NCBI GenBank assembly: GCA_000471925.1
Contig: CP006668.1
Coordinates: 1,054,001-1,118,000, forward strand
Direction of reading: 5' to 3'
Length of the DNA: 64,000 nt
DNA from: Ralstonia pickettii DTP0602
Lineage (GTDB): Bacteria > Pseudomonadota > Gammaproteobacteria > Burkholderiales > Burkholderiaceae
Position 1 is the first letter of the stretch. Every line of letters begins with the position of its first letter. The notes under the pieces were generated by a model, which was not told the origin of the DNA, did no database searches, and worked only from the letters and a program-made list of their open reading frames with translations. Shown here piece by piece: positions 52,564 to 61,527 of this stretch. A program made the translations under genes and the position numbers.

Positions 52564-52656
52564 ATTGACGACTACTGGTCGCACGAGTTCGGTAGATACT
52601 TATTCATTTGTACTTGAATATTTCTAATATCGATCTGGCGTTTCATGTGATAAAGA
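52564..52656 (-). promoter_or_regulatory. shared upstream repeat, copy B
   Basis: Has TATTGAC, CGAGTTCGG, ACTTATTCATT, CTTGAAT and TTTCATGTGATAAAG. It is 132 bp upstream of the frameshifted gene ending at 52001 and also lies just behind the small secreted-protein gene at 52681. Confidence 0.5.
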
Positions 52657-52680
52657 TTCATGGATCAACCGTTCTTGGAT

Positions 52681-53094
52681 CTATCGAGTTAAGGGGTGTG
52701 GAACAACACAGCGTCGCAAGGTAGGGCGCCCGATCACGTAGACCAGATGCATGCGATCGTCGATGATCGCCTCGATTTGGAACTCGTAAGGTGGAATGCA
52801 GTACATGTTGGCGTGTCCATACGTGGCGCCGCTCACCAGTGCCTCCACCGCAACCCAGAAATCCTCATGCACTTCGCGTGACGGAGCGGGGAAGTCCAGT
52901 ACCGTGCCGGCAGTGGTTCGCGGCTGCCAGATGACCGCGTAGCCAACTTCCGCCGCCCAATGGGTGACAGCAAGGTAAGTGGAGCGACAGTGGGCGTCTG
53001 TCACACCAAAGGCCGAAGCGTTTTGGGGCGACACGAAGCAGGCTGCCAAAGATGCAATCGCCAGGATCCTGCCACGTGACATGCTTGATTTCAT
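52681..53094 (-). CDS. small secreted protein, TcpQ-like
   Basis: The 137-residue product starts with a signal peptide (ILAIASLAACFVSPQNASA). The mature part reads YLAVTHWAAEVGYAVIWQPR, then DFPAPSREVHEDFWVAVEAL and DRMHLVYVIGRP. This pattern (WA..GYxxxW, then a helix, then a final strand) is like the TcpQ/PilL_N domain found in type IVb pilus and other envelope systems. The assignment is by pattern and is moderate. The gene is flanked by copies B and C of the shared repeat. A frameshifted paralogue with the same flanks is at 60999. Confidence 0.65.
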   Translation of the reverse strand: MKSSMSRGRILAIASLAACFVSPQNASAFGVTDAHCRSTYLAVTHWAAEVGYAVIWQPRTTAGTVLDFPAPSREVHEDFWVAVEALVSGATYGHANMYCIPPYEFQIEAIIDDRMHLVYVIGRPTLRRCVVPHPLTR

Positions 53095-53190
53095 ACTCTG
53101 CTGTCTATTCGGAGAAGAGAAACATAAGTCCTTAAAGCTGACGCCAGCGCTTCTTGATACTTTATTGATCTTGGCCTTGAATCCTACGAG

Positions 53191-53280
53191 CTGACAGAAT
53201 GATCCTCCACTGAGTCGAGATATTTATTCCCGTTCTGTCTAAATGATTTCGATTTCTGTCTTTATTTTTCATGTGATGAA
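53191..53280 (-). promoter_or_regulatory. shared upstream repeat, copy C
   Basis: Has CTGAC, GAGTCGAGATATTTATTCCC, AATGATTTCGATTT and TTTCATGTGATGAA. It lies 97 bp upstream of the secreted-protein gene at 53094, in an AT-rich stretch. Confidence 0.5.
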
Positions 53281-53873
53281 ATATTACGAATCAAAAGGTA
53301 GATGAGTAATCAAAGGAATCGATCTTCGTGAGAGTATGAGTAACGTTCCTTCTCAGCTACCTTGCTTGACCGGAGATCGATCTGCATCCAACGTCGAGCA
53401 TCTAGGTCAAATTTTGTCGTATGTCGGCAATTTGGGTGGGGTGGTGCGCGATCGCAATGAGTGCTCAGTGAGGACAGAATTATGCGTATCGCAGGATTCT
53501 GTTTCGGTGGGCTGCCCTGAAGACAGGGGGTTCACATTTCCGCTTGAGAGCCGGACTGTCCGATTAGGGAAAAATACTTCATTCAATCGGGACCTCTAGC
53601 GTTTGCAGCGTCATATGGCGGATCGACCGAAGCTCAAGTCATTGGTGCGTCCTTGAGGCGCGATGAGTCAGGTCAAAGCGGAGGCCCGACCTCGGTTCCT
53701 CCTTCCTGAGGACTATATCGCGGTCGACTGTATATCTGGCGGCCGCCTTTGCTCGTTTATTAAGAGGTGCCCCATGCATGAAGATCAGTACTATCGGCCC
53801 CTGATGAATCGCTTCTATCCGAATGCCTCACCCGGCGGGAGAGCGCATGCGTAGCAGGTCAGTGAGAGCTAGG
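53281..53873. other. stretch with two weak small frames
   Basis: Plus-strand frames at 53336-53599 (87 residues) and 53663-53854 (63 residues, containing LLPEDYIAVDCISGGRLC) look mildly protein-like but have no family or clear ribosome-binding site. They may be remnants of the Tn4371-type element that continues to the right. Confidence 0.3.
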
Positions 53874-54818
53874 ATGGAGCTGCGTCATTTGCAGTGCTTC
53901 CTGGCCGTTGCAGAAGAGCTTCATTTCACAAGGGCGGCCGAGAGATTGCATATCGAGCAGTCGCCACTATCTCGTGCCATCAGGGAGTTGGAAGAAGAGC
54001 TAGGGGTGCAGCTCTTCGTGCGCACCACCCGTAGTACGCGGCTAACTCGTGCTGGTCAGCTGTTCCTGAAACACGTGCCGAGCATCTTCGCCGCTGTGGA
54101 GCGCGCGCGCGACAGCGTGCAGGCAGTCGCTAATGGTTTTCACGACCAGTTGCGCATCGTCTTGTCCGACTGTTGCGCTCGATCACGTCTACCAGCATTG
54201 CTTGCGCTGTGGCGGGAGGAGGACCCAGAGGTTGAGGTTCGGCTTTTCGAAGCGCCGTTGTCGCAGCAGATCAGGGGACTGCATGATGGTCTTTACGACG
54301 TCGGATTCTCCCTAGCCAACGAAGTTGGCGATGGCATCATCGTGCATCCCCTTTGGAGCGAGCCTCTGGTGGTGGCGGTTCCGCCACGTCATCCGTTACT
54401 TGCCTATAGACTTATTCCACCGGAAGAACTGCTGCGCTATCCGTTGGTGCTTTTCGATCCGCAAGCGTGCGAGGGGCATGCTCGTCTGGTCGATCGTTTG
54501 CTGCGCCGACTGGATCAGGAGCCGCTGGTCGCGGACCGGGTTTCATCGCTCGACTTGATGATGACGTTGGTATCTGCCGGCCTTGCATTGGGCCTGACCG
54601 GCGCGTCACAAGTTTTCGCGAGCAGAGAGTCGGGGGTGGTGGCGCGGCCGCTGGCGGGGCAGGTGCCCATGGTCACAACCTATCTGCTGCATCTGGATGC
54701 AGAGCCATCAGAGACCTTGGCTCGCTTCATCGAGCGGGCCAGCGCTATCGATTCTCAGGCATGTGTCGAACCCTTCTTCGATTCCCGATCTGACGTCGAG
54801 GAGGACGTCGCGCCATGA
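53874..54818 (+). CDS. LysR-family regulator of a Tn4371-type element
   Basis: From ATG 53874 the 314-residue protein starts MELRHLQCFLAVAEELHFTR and has the LysR winged helix (RLHIEQSPLSRAIRELEEEL) and a standard effector domain. I chose this start because LysR proteins begin with this MELRHL pattern; the frame extends 17 codons upstream. Its stop overlaps the EexN-like gene (ATGA). The lysR-eexN-traG set is a known block of Tn4371-family integrative elements, so this may control conjugation or be a passenger. Confidence 0.9.
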   Translation: MELRHLQCFLAVAEELHFTRAAERLHIEQSPLSRAIRELEEELGVQLFVRTTRSTRLTRAGQLFLKHVPSIFAAVERARDSVQAVANGFHDQLRIVLSDCCARSRLPALLALWREEDPEVEVRLFEAPLSQQIRGLHDGLYDVGFSLANEVGDGIIVHPLWSEPLVVAVPPRHPLLAYRLIPPEELLRYPLVLFDPQACEGHARLVDRLLRRLDQEPLVADRVSSLDLMMTLVSAGLALGLTGASQVFASRESGVVARPLAGQVPMVTTYLLHLDAEPSETLARFIERASAIDSQACVEPFFDSRSDVEEDVAP

Positions 54819-55030
54819 AGAAGACCACATCGGCATTGTTCGCTCTCATTTTGGTGGCCTGCGGTCGTGCTGGGCCGGACACGGTCGAATCCTTGGCCGC
54901 GAATCCTGAGCGACTCAGCGAACTGCGCCAGCAATGCAAGATGGATCGCGCAAGGCTTGGCGATGAGCTCTGTAATCGCGCCGCCGAGGCGACCAATCGG
55001 CGTTTTTTTGGCGACGGCAAGACGCCGTAG
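54815..55030 (+). CDS. EexN/TrbK-like entry-exclusion lipoprotein
   Basis: The 71-residue protein has a short lipoprotein signal with the lipobox LVAC (Cys near residue 16) and the TrbK/EexN pattern: TVESLAANPERLSEL, then CKMDRARLGDELCNRAAEA. Such proteins block entry of like elements into a cell that already has one. The start overlaps the LysR stop. A small hairpin (GACTCC / GGAGTC) follows at 55031. It is intact, although the conjugation system around it has gone. Confidence 0.8.
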   Translation: MKKTTSALFALILVACGRAGPDTVESLAANPERLSELRQQCKMDRARLGDELCNRAAEATNRRFFGDGKTP

Positions 55031-55291
55031 ACTCCCCCGAAGGAGTCTCCCAGATTCTGATCGTTGGCACCTCGCCACGATTCATCCGCTTTTTCGCTTT
55101 GTACGCTGCGGCACGCTTCTGCCTGCGGTATTGCATCGGTGTTCGCCCAGGCGCGAATTCTTGCTTTTTTCTCGACCTTTGTTCCGATAACGGTCTTTGA
55201 CCGGTCCTTGGTGAGAACCCAACCTCATGCCTGAGGCACGACGTCGTGCCGATTTTGCGAGGTGTCTGTGCAAGAGAGGGCGAAGACAAGG

Positions 55292-55438
55292 ATGGAAGGT
55301 CAAGGCGTGCTGCTTGGCCAGATTGCCGTTGTACTCGGCATCGTGATCGCCGGCGTGTGGACCGCGACACAATGGACGGCCGCCGCCCTGGGCTATCAAG
55401 TAAAATGCCGGAGGATGACTTCTCGCGACTTGTGTTGA
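55292..55438 (+). pseudogene. traG: traG N-terminal fragment (Tn4371-type coupling protein)
   Basis: The frame reads MEGQGVLLGQIAVVLGIVIA and then GVWTATQWTAAALGYQ, the first membrane helix and loop typical of Tn4371-family TraG (VirD4-like). After about 36 residues it loses similarity and stops. The ATPase domains are absent. It marks the junction of a deleted integrative element with other decayed DNA. Confidence 0.7.
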
Positions 55439-55439
55439 T

Positions 55440-55905
55440 GCAACGGTTGGCGTGCTGGCTGCAGGGGACGTGGGCGACGAAACGCCGCCACCACCCGTGC
55501 AGAATCCGCCCTGGGATTCCCATCCATGCTACTCGGCAGGAACCGCGACGACATCGTAGGCAGCCTTCGCGCGGATGATCCCGGCAACCCGAGTGCTGAT
55601 CGAAGCCAACCAGGCCGATGCCTTTTGCGGTGGCTTTCAGGGCCTTTGGCCTCATCCTGCGTCAATGATGGCTTGGCCTTCTTCATCAACGCCACCACGC
55701 CCGCCGCGATCGGGGTTGCCGCCGAGGTACCGTCATCGCTTGTGGAGAAGCCGGTGAAATTCGTGATCGAGCAGAAGTCCGGCTTGTTGTCCGGGTCGAG
55801 CGCGGCCGGGCCCTGGCTACTGTAGCCAACGGACTGCTCGTTCATGCTGGTGGCACCTACGGTCATCACGCGGATGACCGTTCGCGCCCCATCTCTAAAT
55901 CAGGG
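55440..55905 (-). pseudogene. subtilisin-like (S8) serine protease, C-terminal fragment
   Basis: The minus strand reads MMTVGATSMNEQSVGYSSQG, then the active-site serine motif DDGTSAATPIAAGVVALM. After a frameshift near 55660 it continues LKATAKGIGLVGFDQHSG. These match the last third of bacterial subtilases. The Asp and His parts of the triad lie upstream and are missing. It is cut by the traG fragment on one side. Confidence 0.7.
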
Positions 55906-56055
55906 CGGCTGGACGAGGATGGCGTCGAAGTCGTCAGGACTTCCTGCACAGCCAAATTCTTGATGCATGTCTTGCAGATTCGGCAGACAGGATCGCATCG
56001 AACGGACGGTACGGCCGCCTGAACACGCGTTTCCGAGACGAATTCAGTGGGGGCG

Positions 56056-57882
56056 TCATCGGTCCGATCTCTTCGACTTCCTCCCCGTTAGCACATCAAA
56101 CCGGCGTATTGCAATAGGTCCCTCGGGCACGCTCTCCTGATAGAACATGGCTTGACTATGAAACATCCGCGCATACTTCCCGTTTCGCGCGATGAGTTCC
56201 TCGTGAGACCCCTCCTCAATGAGACGGCCGTTGTCAAGTACGACGATGCGATCAACGAAACGAGTCAACGCGAGGCGGTGGCTGACGATGACGGTCGTCC
56301 GTTGCTCAGCGAGCTCGAGAATGAGCCGCATGATATCCGCCTCGGATTCCGGATCGAGCGCTGAAGTGGGTTCGTCGAAAACGAGCAGGTCGGCCTCGCC
56401 GGCATGCGCCATTGCACGTGCGATTGCTAGCCTTTGCCACTGCCCTCCTGATAAGTCGAATCCGCCTGCCATCTCGGTGGTCAAAGGCGTACCCGGGTGG
56501 CGAATGAGGAACTCGAGGCCAACTGCCTTCAGGTACTCGTGGGCTTGCCGCATGTCGTGCTCGACGAGGTTCTCGCGCACGTCGAGTGGAAAGCGCGAAA
56601 AGTCCTGAAACACGCCGACCACACGCGGAGGATGCTGGGCCGCCGACCACGCCAGCTCGCCCGTCGTCGGCTCGTAGAGCCCGCTCAACAATTTGAGCAG
56701 GGTCGTCTTACCGGCACCGTTCTCGCCTACGATCGCAACGACCTCTCGATCGCGAATCTCCAGGTTGATATGATCAAGGGCCGAGCGCTCGGCATCGCGG
56801 TATCGCAGACCCACGTTGCGCAACGTCACGCACGGCGCGGCCACCGACGTTTCGCGCACTGGCGGCGTCGGGCGAGCAGGGGCGGCGGCCGGCTTTTGCT
56901 CCGCAGCGTGAAGGGCGATCAACTTGCGGAATGGGCGAATGGCATAGGAAACGCGTAACAGATCGCCGATGTTGTAAATGATCGCGGCCAACCCGTCCTT
57001 CAACTGAACGAGCGCTCCGAGCAGGAACGCGAGCTGAGCGATGCTGAACTTGCCGATCTGGAATCCGTCGATGACGACATAAAGCGGTAGACCGATGCAG
57101 ACGCTCGCCGTCAGCGACGTCGCGGCGAGCTTGAGCGCGTTGCGCGTGCGGACTCGCTTGATGGTCTCGAGATAGTTGTCATACAGACCCTGCCACGTGT
57201 CCAGCAGGCGCTCCTGCATTCGATAGATGCGCAAGTCCTTGGCGAATTCGGGCTGCGTCAGAATCCGCTCAAGGATGCGCAGCTCGTTGAACGTCGCCGC
57301 ATGATGCTCCTGTACATCCCAGCTTTCGCGCTCGGCCCGCGCGCGGAACAAGACGGTCGGCACCATACCGGCCAACATCAGGATGGGAATCCACCACGCC
57401 GTCTGCGCCGTCAGAAGCAGGATAGGAACGATCATCACGGTCCCGACGCACACTGCATACAGATGCAGGACAAGGTCGCCAATCTGGTCGCTCGCGTCAG
57501 TCGCGAGGATCGCCGTTTCGCGCAGATCGGCGTCTTCGTGTATGCTGAGATTCGGAAACGTCGCGATGATCGAATTCACCTCCCGCTTCAGCAGAATGCG
57601 GGCCGAATCTCGAAGCGTGTCCACGATGAAGCTCGATATCGCATTCAAGCCATCGTGAAAGCCGCCAAGTATGAAGTAGGCGATGACGAGCGTCATGACA
57701 GCGGCTACGGCTGCGTTGGACGTCAGTCGCTCGATGAACTGCGCGTTGATATAGAGCAGCACGCTCGGTATGACGCCGACGATGAGGTTCGACGCAATGG
57801 CGAGGCACAGTGTTCGTGGCGCCGCTCGCCACAGTAGTGACAGTGTATCGCCGAGATTGCGCAAGATCTCCCAAGCTTGCAT
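56056..57882 (-). CDS. lasso peptide ABC exporter (D protein)
   Basis: The 608-residue half-transporter has six membrane helices (about 24-300) and a nucleotide-binding domain: Walker A VGENGAGKTTLLK, Q-loop VFQDFSR, signature LSGGQWQR, Walker B LLVFDEPTSALD and switch His in IVSHRLAL. It is homologous in design to McjD-type exporters that pump lasso peptides out and give self-immunity. It is the last gene of the lasso operon, ten bases after the cyclase stop. The C-terminal 40 residues extend beyond the usual domain. Confidence 0.9.
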   Translation of the reverse strand: MQAWEILRNLGDTLSLLWRAAPRTLCLAIASNLIVGVIPSVLLYINAQFIERLTSNAAVAAVMTLVIAYFILGGFHDGLNAISSFIVDTLRDSARILLKREVNSIIATFPNLSIHEDADLRETAILATDASDQIGDLVLHLYAVCVGTVMIVPILLLTAQTAWWIPILMLAGMVPTVLFRARAERESWDVQEHHAATFNELRILERILTQPEFAKDLRIYRMQERLLDTWQGLYDNYLETIKRVRTRNALKLAATSLTASVCIGLPLYVVIDGFQIGKFSIAQLAFLLGALVQLKDGLAAIIYNIGDLLRVSYAIRPFRKLIALHAAEQKPAAAPARPTPPVRETSVAAPCVTLRNVGLRYRDAERSALDHINLEIRDREVVAIVGENGAGKTTLLKLLSGLYEPTTGELAWSAAQHPPRVVGVFQDFSRFPLDVRENLVEHDMRQAHEYLKAVGLEFLIRHPGTPLTTEMAGGFDLSGGQWQRLAIARAMAHAGEADLLVFDEPTSALDPESEADIMRLILELAEQRTTVIVSHRLALTRFVDRIVVLDNGRLIEEGSHEELIARNGKYARMFHSQAMFYQESVPEGPIAIRRFDVLTGRKSKRSDR

Positions 57883-57892
57883 TGGGACTCAC

Positions 57893-59824
57893 TTAGCCCG
57901 CAAGGGAGCGGGCTGGACGGAATTTCAAATGCTTGACGACGGAAGGCCGCGCTCCGGAGAATTTGACGAGCCAAGCCTCAAGGTCGGTCACACCGCGAAT
58001 GTAGTGATACTGAGTGCCAAGCTGGGTGTTGGGGTCTTCCGTCGCGACAATATAAGCCATCAGATGGCGGCGGAAGCGCACCTGATCGATGAGCCCCCAG
58101 TCATTCAGAATCATCGACCGATCGGCCAAGCGCAGCAGTGACCTCGCGCTATTGTGGAACATTCGCCGCGCCATCGGCGCATAGCTCGTCTTGCTCGTTT
58201 TCTCCGCCGCGAAAGCCGGCAGTGCATCGCGATAGGCGTTTCGCGCCAGCATTTTTGACGTCGCGTAGGGATTCGCGCGATTCAGGCGCCTGTAGTCGTG
58301 GTGAAGATGCGGTGGACACGCGAGTGCGAACGAGATCATCCGCGGGTCGAGAAACGGATGGGAGTGGGTGCAGTAGAGATTCAAAGTGTCGAAGTAGGTC
58401 GCCCGCGGATAGAGCATCGCCTTGATATAGTCTTGGCCCAAGTATCGCGTTTGCGAATGCCTTACGTGCCCGTTTCCGGAGTGCGCATGACGCTGCACCG
58501 CCTCGCGCAGGCGCTCTCCCAGGTAATCCGGAAGTTTCGCGTACCTTTCGGCCGATTCCTTCTCAAGCCACTCGTGCCTCCCAAGGTGGGGCGACAGCGA
58601 GGTCAGCACCTTACGAAAGTAAGCTCGCGAGAAGGCTCGAACGCCGAGGTTTTCTGTCACGTACTTGTGGAGCGCTTCGATCCCGTCATGTTCGCGAATC
58701 GAATCGAGAATCCAGGGATGCATCGATTCGCCAAGAATGGCATCTCCCCCTTCGCCCGTCATGACGAGCGAGACGTGGTGATCCTGGAACACACGTGCGC
58801 AGGCTTCCTTGGCGCGCGGATTGGCGGCTGCGTCGGGCCCATCGACATAGGCGCAGGCATCATCCAGCGTCGGCAGACGCAGGAAATCGTCGGCGTAGAT
58901 GAACCGGTGAGGAACGCCGCAGTGCCGAACCAGCGCCTCGACGAGCTTGTCGTCCTGGCTCATCGCGAGATCGCCATCCCTGAAGCCCATGGTGGCGCAG
59001 AAGGGCGCGGGGCGTCTGCGTGTCGAGAGGCTCGCACCGAGGACAGTATTGGAGTCAACGCCGCCGCTCAACAAGATTCCGCTCGCGCCGGCCTCGATGC
59101 GGTCGAGCACACAGGCATCCAGGCGAGCACGAAACGCCTGCTCGAAGTCTTCACGGCGGGAGATCGTGCCGTCGAGCCGGAAAGCGGCTTCCTCGCGCGC
59201 CGGCGTCAGCCCGAACGCCCGTCCCGTTCTGTCGATGCTCAGTACGCTGTCTACCGGCATCTTCAGCACCCCTGAGAAGAATGTCGCTCCGCCAGCCAAT
59301 TCGTTTTCCCCCACCATGACGGATTGCGTCAGGTGCTCCATGCACGAGTCGCGCCTGATTTCTAGCGGCACGAGGCGGCACAGCAAGAGCAGCCTCAGAT
59401 CGTTGCTTGCCACCCATTGCCCACTCTTGCCGCGCCAGTAGTAAATCGGGTGCGTCGCATAGTGGTCGGTCATCAAGATCACGCGATCCGGCCGGACCGA
59501 CGCATAGCTGAACTCTCCGAGCACGGCGCATTTCGACGGATCAAGCGGAAGCGCGTCTTTCCGGAATGCCGAATAGAGCGCACCGCTGCCCAGGTCGCGT
59601 AACCAACCGCTATAGGCAGTGTCGCCGCCCGACGTCTCGACCCATCGAAGGCACCGACATTCGGCTTCGCACAGGCGGACGTCCATCTCGATCAATGTCG
59701 CCCAGCTGCGAGTCATCCTCTTCGCGCTATCGACCTGGACATCGGCCAACGCATCGAGTAGGTCATCGATGTAGGCGTCGACGTCCGCAGTCGCGCCGTT
59801 CACTACTACCGTCCAGAGTTTCAT
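57893..59824 (-). CDS. lasso peptide cyclase (C protein, asparagine-synthetase homologue)
   Basis: The 643-residue enzyme has an N-terminal glutaminase-like domain without the catalytic Cys, and an asparagine-synthetase ATP-binding domain with the PP motif LLSGGVDSNTVLG (around residue 255) and a GEGGDAILGES loop. Lasso cyclases adenylate the side chain of an Asp/Glu in the core and form the isopeptide ring. The start at 59824 overlaps the B2 stop as ATGA; an in-frame ATG at 59839 is less likely. It sits between B2 and the exporter as expected for a lasso operon. Confidence 0.93.
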   Translation of the reverse strand: MKLWTVVVNGATADVDAYIDDLLDALADVQVDSAKRMTRSWATLIEMDVRLCEAECRCLRWVETSGGDTAYSGWLRDLGSGALYSAFRKDALPLDPSKCAVLGEFSYASVRPDRVILMTDHYATHPIYYWRGKSGQWVASNDLRLLLLCRLVPLEIRRDSCMEHLTQSVMVGENELAGGATFFSGVLKMPVDSVLSIDRTGRAFGLTPAREEAAFRLDGTISRREDFEQAFRARLDACVLDRIEAGASGILLSGGVDSNTVLGASLSTRRRPAPFCATMGFRDGDLAMSQDDKLVEALVRHCGVPHRFIYADDFLRLPTLDDACAYVDGPDAAANPRAKEACARVFQDHHVSLVMTGEGGDAILGESMHPWILDSIREHDGIEALHKYVTENLGVRAFSRAYFRKVLTSLSPHLGRHEWLEKESAERYAKLPDYLGERLREAVQRHAHSGNGHVRHSQTRYLGQDYIKAMLYPRATYFDTLNLYCTHSHPFLDPRMISFALACPPHLHHDYRRLNRANPYATSKMLARNAYRDALPAFAAEKTSKTSYAPMARRMFHNSARSLLRLADRSMILNDWGLIDQVRFRRHLMAYIVATEDPNTQLGTQYHYIRGVTDLEAWLVKFSGARPSVVKHLKFRPARSLAG

Positions 59825-60285
59825 ATCGATGCAACCCATCCCGTGACGGCCGTTTCAGGATTCATGCGCGCCAGTGCACGATAGTCGTTCAAATCCGTGC
59901 CCCCTGGATTGACGATCTCCGGCCTCGATCCCTCGCGACACAATTCGACCCACGCATGTCCGACGATCTTCTCATCCTGCCTTTTAACGCCGATCACCAT
60001 GTCGCTCGGAATGCCATGCAAAAATGCCAGGGCTTGAACGACGATGCTGGCCGAATAGCACGACGCACCGCCAATTTCGAGCAGGTCGGGTCGGTAGATG
60101 AAATCGCAGACTTCCTGAAGATAAGACCGGTCGATATGGCCGACTGCGCCCGCGAACTCGCCCCTGACCGCACCGGGGAAAATCGATTTGAAAATGCCGA
60201 GATGGGCGTCGCTGATCGGCTGGCTGAGCAGCATGGCTCGCACGAGGCTATGGGCAAGAAAGACGTACGCGCCGTCATTTTTCAT
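59821..60285 (-). CDS. lasso peptide leader peptidase (B2 protein)
   Basis: The 154-residue protein is a transglutaminase-like cysteine protease of the lasso B2 family. It has GGASCYSASIVVQALAFLHG with the catalytic Cys at about 76, KIVGHAWVEL with His at about 110, and an Asp in GGTDLND at about 131. It cuts the leader from the precursor. I used ATG 60285; a GTG at 60294 is possible. It overlaps B1 by about 11 bases and the cyclase by four, consistent with coupled expression. Confidence 0.92.
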   Translation of the reverse strand: MKNDGAYVFLAHSLVRAMLLSQPISDAHLGIFKSIFPGAVRGEFAGAVGHIDRSYLQEVCDFIYRPDLLEIGGASCYSASIVVQALAFLHGIPSDMVIGVKRQDEKIVGHAWVELCREGSRPEIVNPGGTDLNDYRALARMNPETAVTGWVASI

Positions 60286-60574
60286 AAAGGGCACCCAGAT
60301 CGATTAATGCGGCGACGCCGTCCAAGATCAATTTCCTATCGTCGTCCCCCAGTGACCGGCCACCCGCAATCTCATCGATGAGGTCGTCCGGGCGTAATCC
60401 TGCGCGAAATCTTCGAGAAATCGTCAAGATCTCGGCCGCTATCCCGGACACACCAAAATACCTTTTCTTTGTCTCGCTATAGAAGATCGTCTCGCCATCA
60501 AGCGAAACGAATTCGAGGGACTCGTTCGGATACAACCATATTGAGTCTTGTTTAGTCGAGTGCTTGTACGACAT
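60275..60574 (-). CDS. lasso peptide leader-recognition protein (B1, PqqD-like RRE)
   Basis: From ATG 60574 the 99-residue product has the PqqD-like RiPP-recognition fold: ESLEFVSLDGETIFYSETKK, then RYFGVSGIAAEILTI and a C-terminal helical part DRKLILDGVAALIDLGALYE. B1 proteins bind the precursor leader and deliver it to B2. The frame extends upstream to 60637, but that part is Arg-rich and unlike the family. It starts 89 bp after the precursor stop. Confidence 0.9.
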   Translation of the reverse strand: MSYKHSTKQDSIWLYPNESLEFVSLDGETIFYSETKKRYFGVSGIAAEILTISRRFRAGLRPDDLIDEIAGGRSLGDDDRKLILDGVAALIDLGALYEK

Positions 60575-60662
60575 GAATGCCAACCGGGAGAGCGTTTGCG
60601 AGGTGCGCGCCCGACGACGCCTAAGCGCGCGCCGCACATCGTTGGTGATTTAAAGCGCTGCT

Positions 60663-60785
60663 TTACATGCCTTTCACGCCGCGACCAAAGATTCCATCAC
60701 CGGGAGACGATTTCTTGGATAGAATGACGGCCAGAAACGAGCCATAGGCGACGATTTTGGCGGGTTGAATCGATACAGGATTCAT
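60663..60785 (-). CDS. lasso peptide precursor (A), previously too short to call
   Basis: A 40-residue frame begins at ATG 60785 with a strong AGGAGA ribosome-binding site five bases before it, and ends with TAA at 60663, just upstream of B1. Its leader has a Pro at residue 8 and a Gly at 15, similar in spacing to the YxxPxLxxxG leader motif. The only acidic residue of the whole peptide is Asp30. If the core is the last 18 residues, SKKSSPGDGIFGRGVKGM, Ser1 would link to Asp8 in an 8-residue ring. Position -2 is Ile rather than the usual Thr. Cleavage site and ring are inferred; the gene position is well supported by its operon. Confidence 0.75.
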   Translation of the reverse strand: MNPVSIQPAKIVAYGSFLAVILSKKSSPGDGIFGRGVKGM

Positions 60786-60835
60786 TTTACTCTCCTAATA
60801 AAAAAATATTTGCAAAACAACTACTTTTGAGGCTG

Positions 60836-60862
60836 GCACTTCAGATGTTGAAACTGAAGTGC
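60836..60862. promoter_or_regulatory. GCACTTCAG / CTGAAGTGC inverted repeat in the lasso leader
   Basis: A perfect 9-bp inverted repeat with a 9-bp spacer lies 51-77 bp upstream of the precursor start codon. It could be an operator or an RNA hairpin. Two direct TCGTGAAAT-like repeats follow at 60873-60891. Confidence 0.4.
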
Positions 60863-60903
60863 ATTCACAACATCGTGAAATGTCGTGAAATTTCTTCCAT
60901 TTG

Positions 60904-60995
60904 TATTGACGGGTGCTGGTCGAGTGAGTTCGATATATATTTATTCATATCTACTTGAATGATTTTAATATCAATCTGGCGTTTCATGTGATGAA
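60904..60995 (-). promoter_or_regulatory. shared upstream repeat, copy D (lasso operon)
   Basis: Has ATTGAC, TCGAGTGAGTTCGATAT, TTTATTCAT, CTTGAATGATTTTAATATC, AATCTGGCG and TTTCATGTGATGAAG. It is 119 bp upstream of the lasso precursor start on the minus strand and also ends next to the decayed secreted-protein gene at 60999. Confidence 0.5.
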
Positions 60996-60998
60996 GAC

Positions 60999-61437
60999 TC
61001 ACGGATCAAGCGTTCTATGGTCTCTCGAGTTAAGGGGGTGTGGAACAACACGGCGTCGCAGGATAAGGCGCCCGATCACGCAGACCAGAGGCATGCGATC
61101 ATCGATGGTCGCTTCGATTTGGAATTCCAAAGGTGGAGTGCAGTACATGTTGACGCGTCCGTGCGCGGTGCCCCTCACCTGTGCCTCCAACCCAACCCAG
61201 ATATCCTCATGCACCTCGCGTGACGGAATGGAATGGTCCAGCACCTTGCCGGCAGTGTGTGTGCGGCCGCCAGATGGCCGCGTAGCCAACTTCCGCCGCC
61301 CAATGGGTGACGGCAGAGTAAGTGGAACGACGGTGGGCGTCCGTCACACCAGAGGCCGAAGCTGTCTGGGGCGACACGAAGCAGACTGCCAAAGATGCAG
61401 CCGCCACGATCCTGCTGCGTGACATGCCTGATTTCAT
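60999..61437 (-). pseudogene. frameshifted paralogue of the small secreted TcpQ-like protein
   Basis: The first frame (from 61437) reads MKSGMSRSRIVAAASLAVCF, then VTHWAAEVGYAAIWRPHT, and is followed in another frame by SREVHEDIWVGLEA, then DDRMPLVCVIGR. It aligns along its length with the gene at 52681-53094. The frameshift near 61260 separates the two. Flanking repeats D and E match B and C in type and in spacing (about 625 bp). Confidence 0.75.
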
Positions 61438-61527
61438 ACTCTGCTGTCTATTTGGAGGAGGGAAGCGTAAGTCCTGCAAGCCGGGGTCATCGCTCTGTTT
61501 GGGTACCCTCGGCCTTGAGTCCTATGA

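Noticed and set aside
58298..59275. A 325-residue plus-strand frame opposite the lasso cyclase
   Set aside because: Antisense shadow; the minus-strand frame has the asparagine-synthetase motifs and belongs to the operon.
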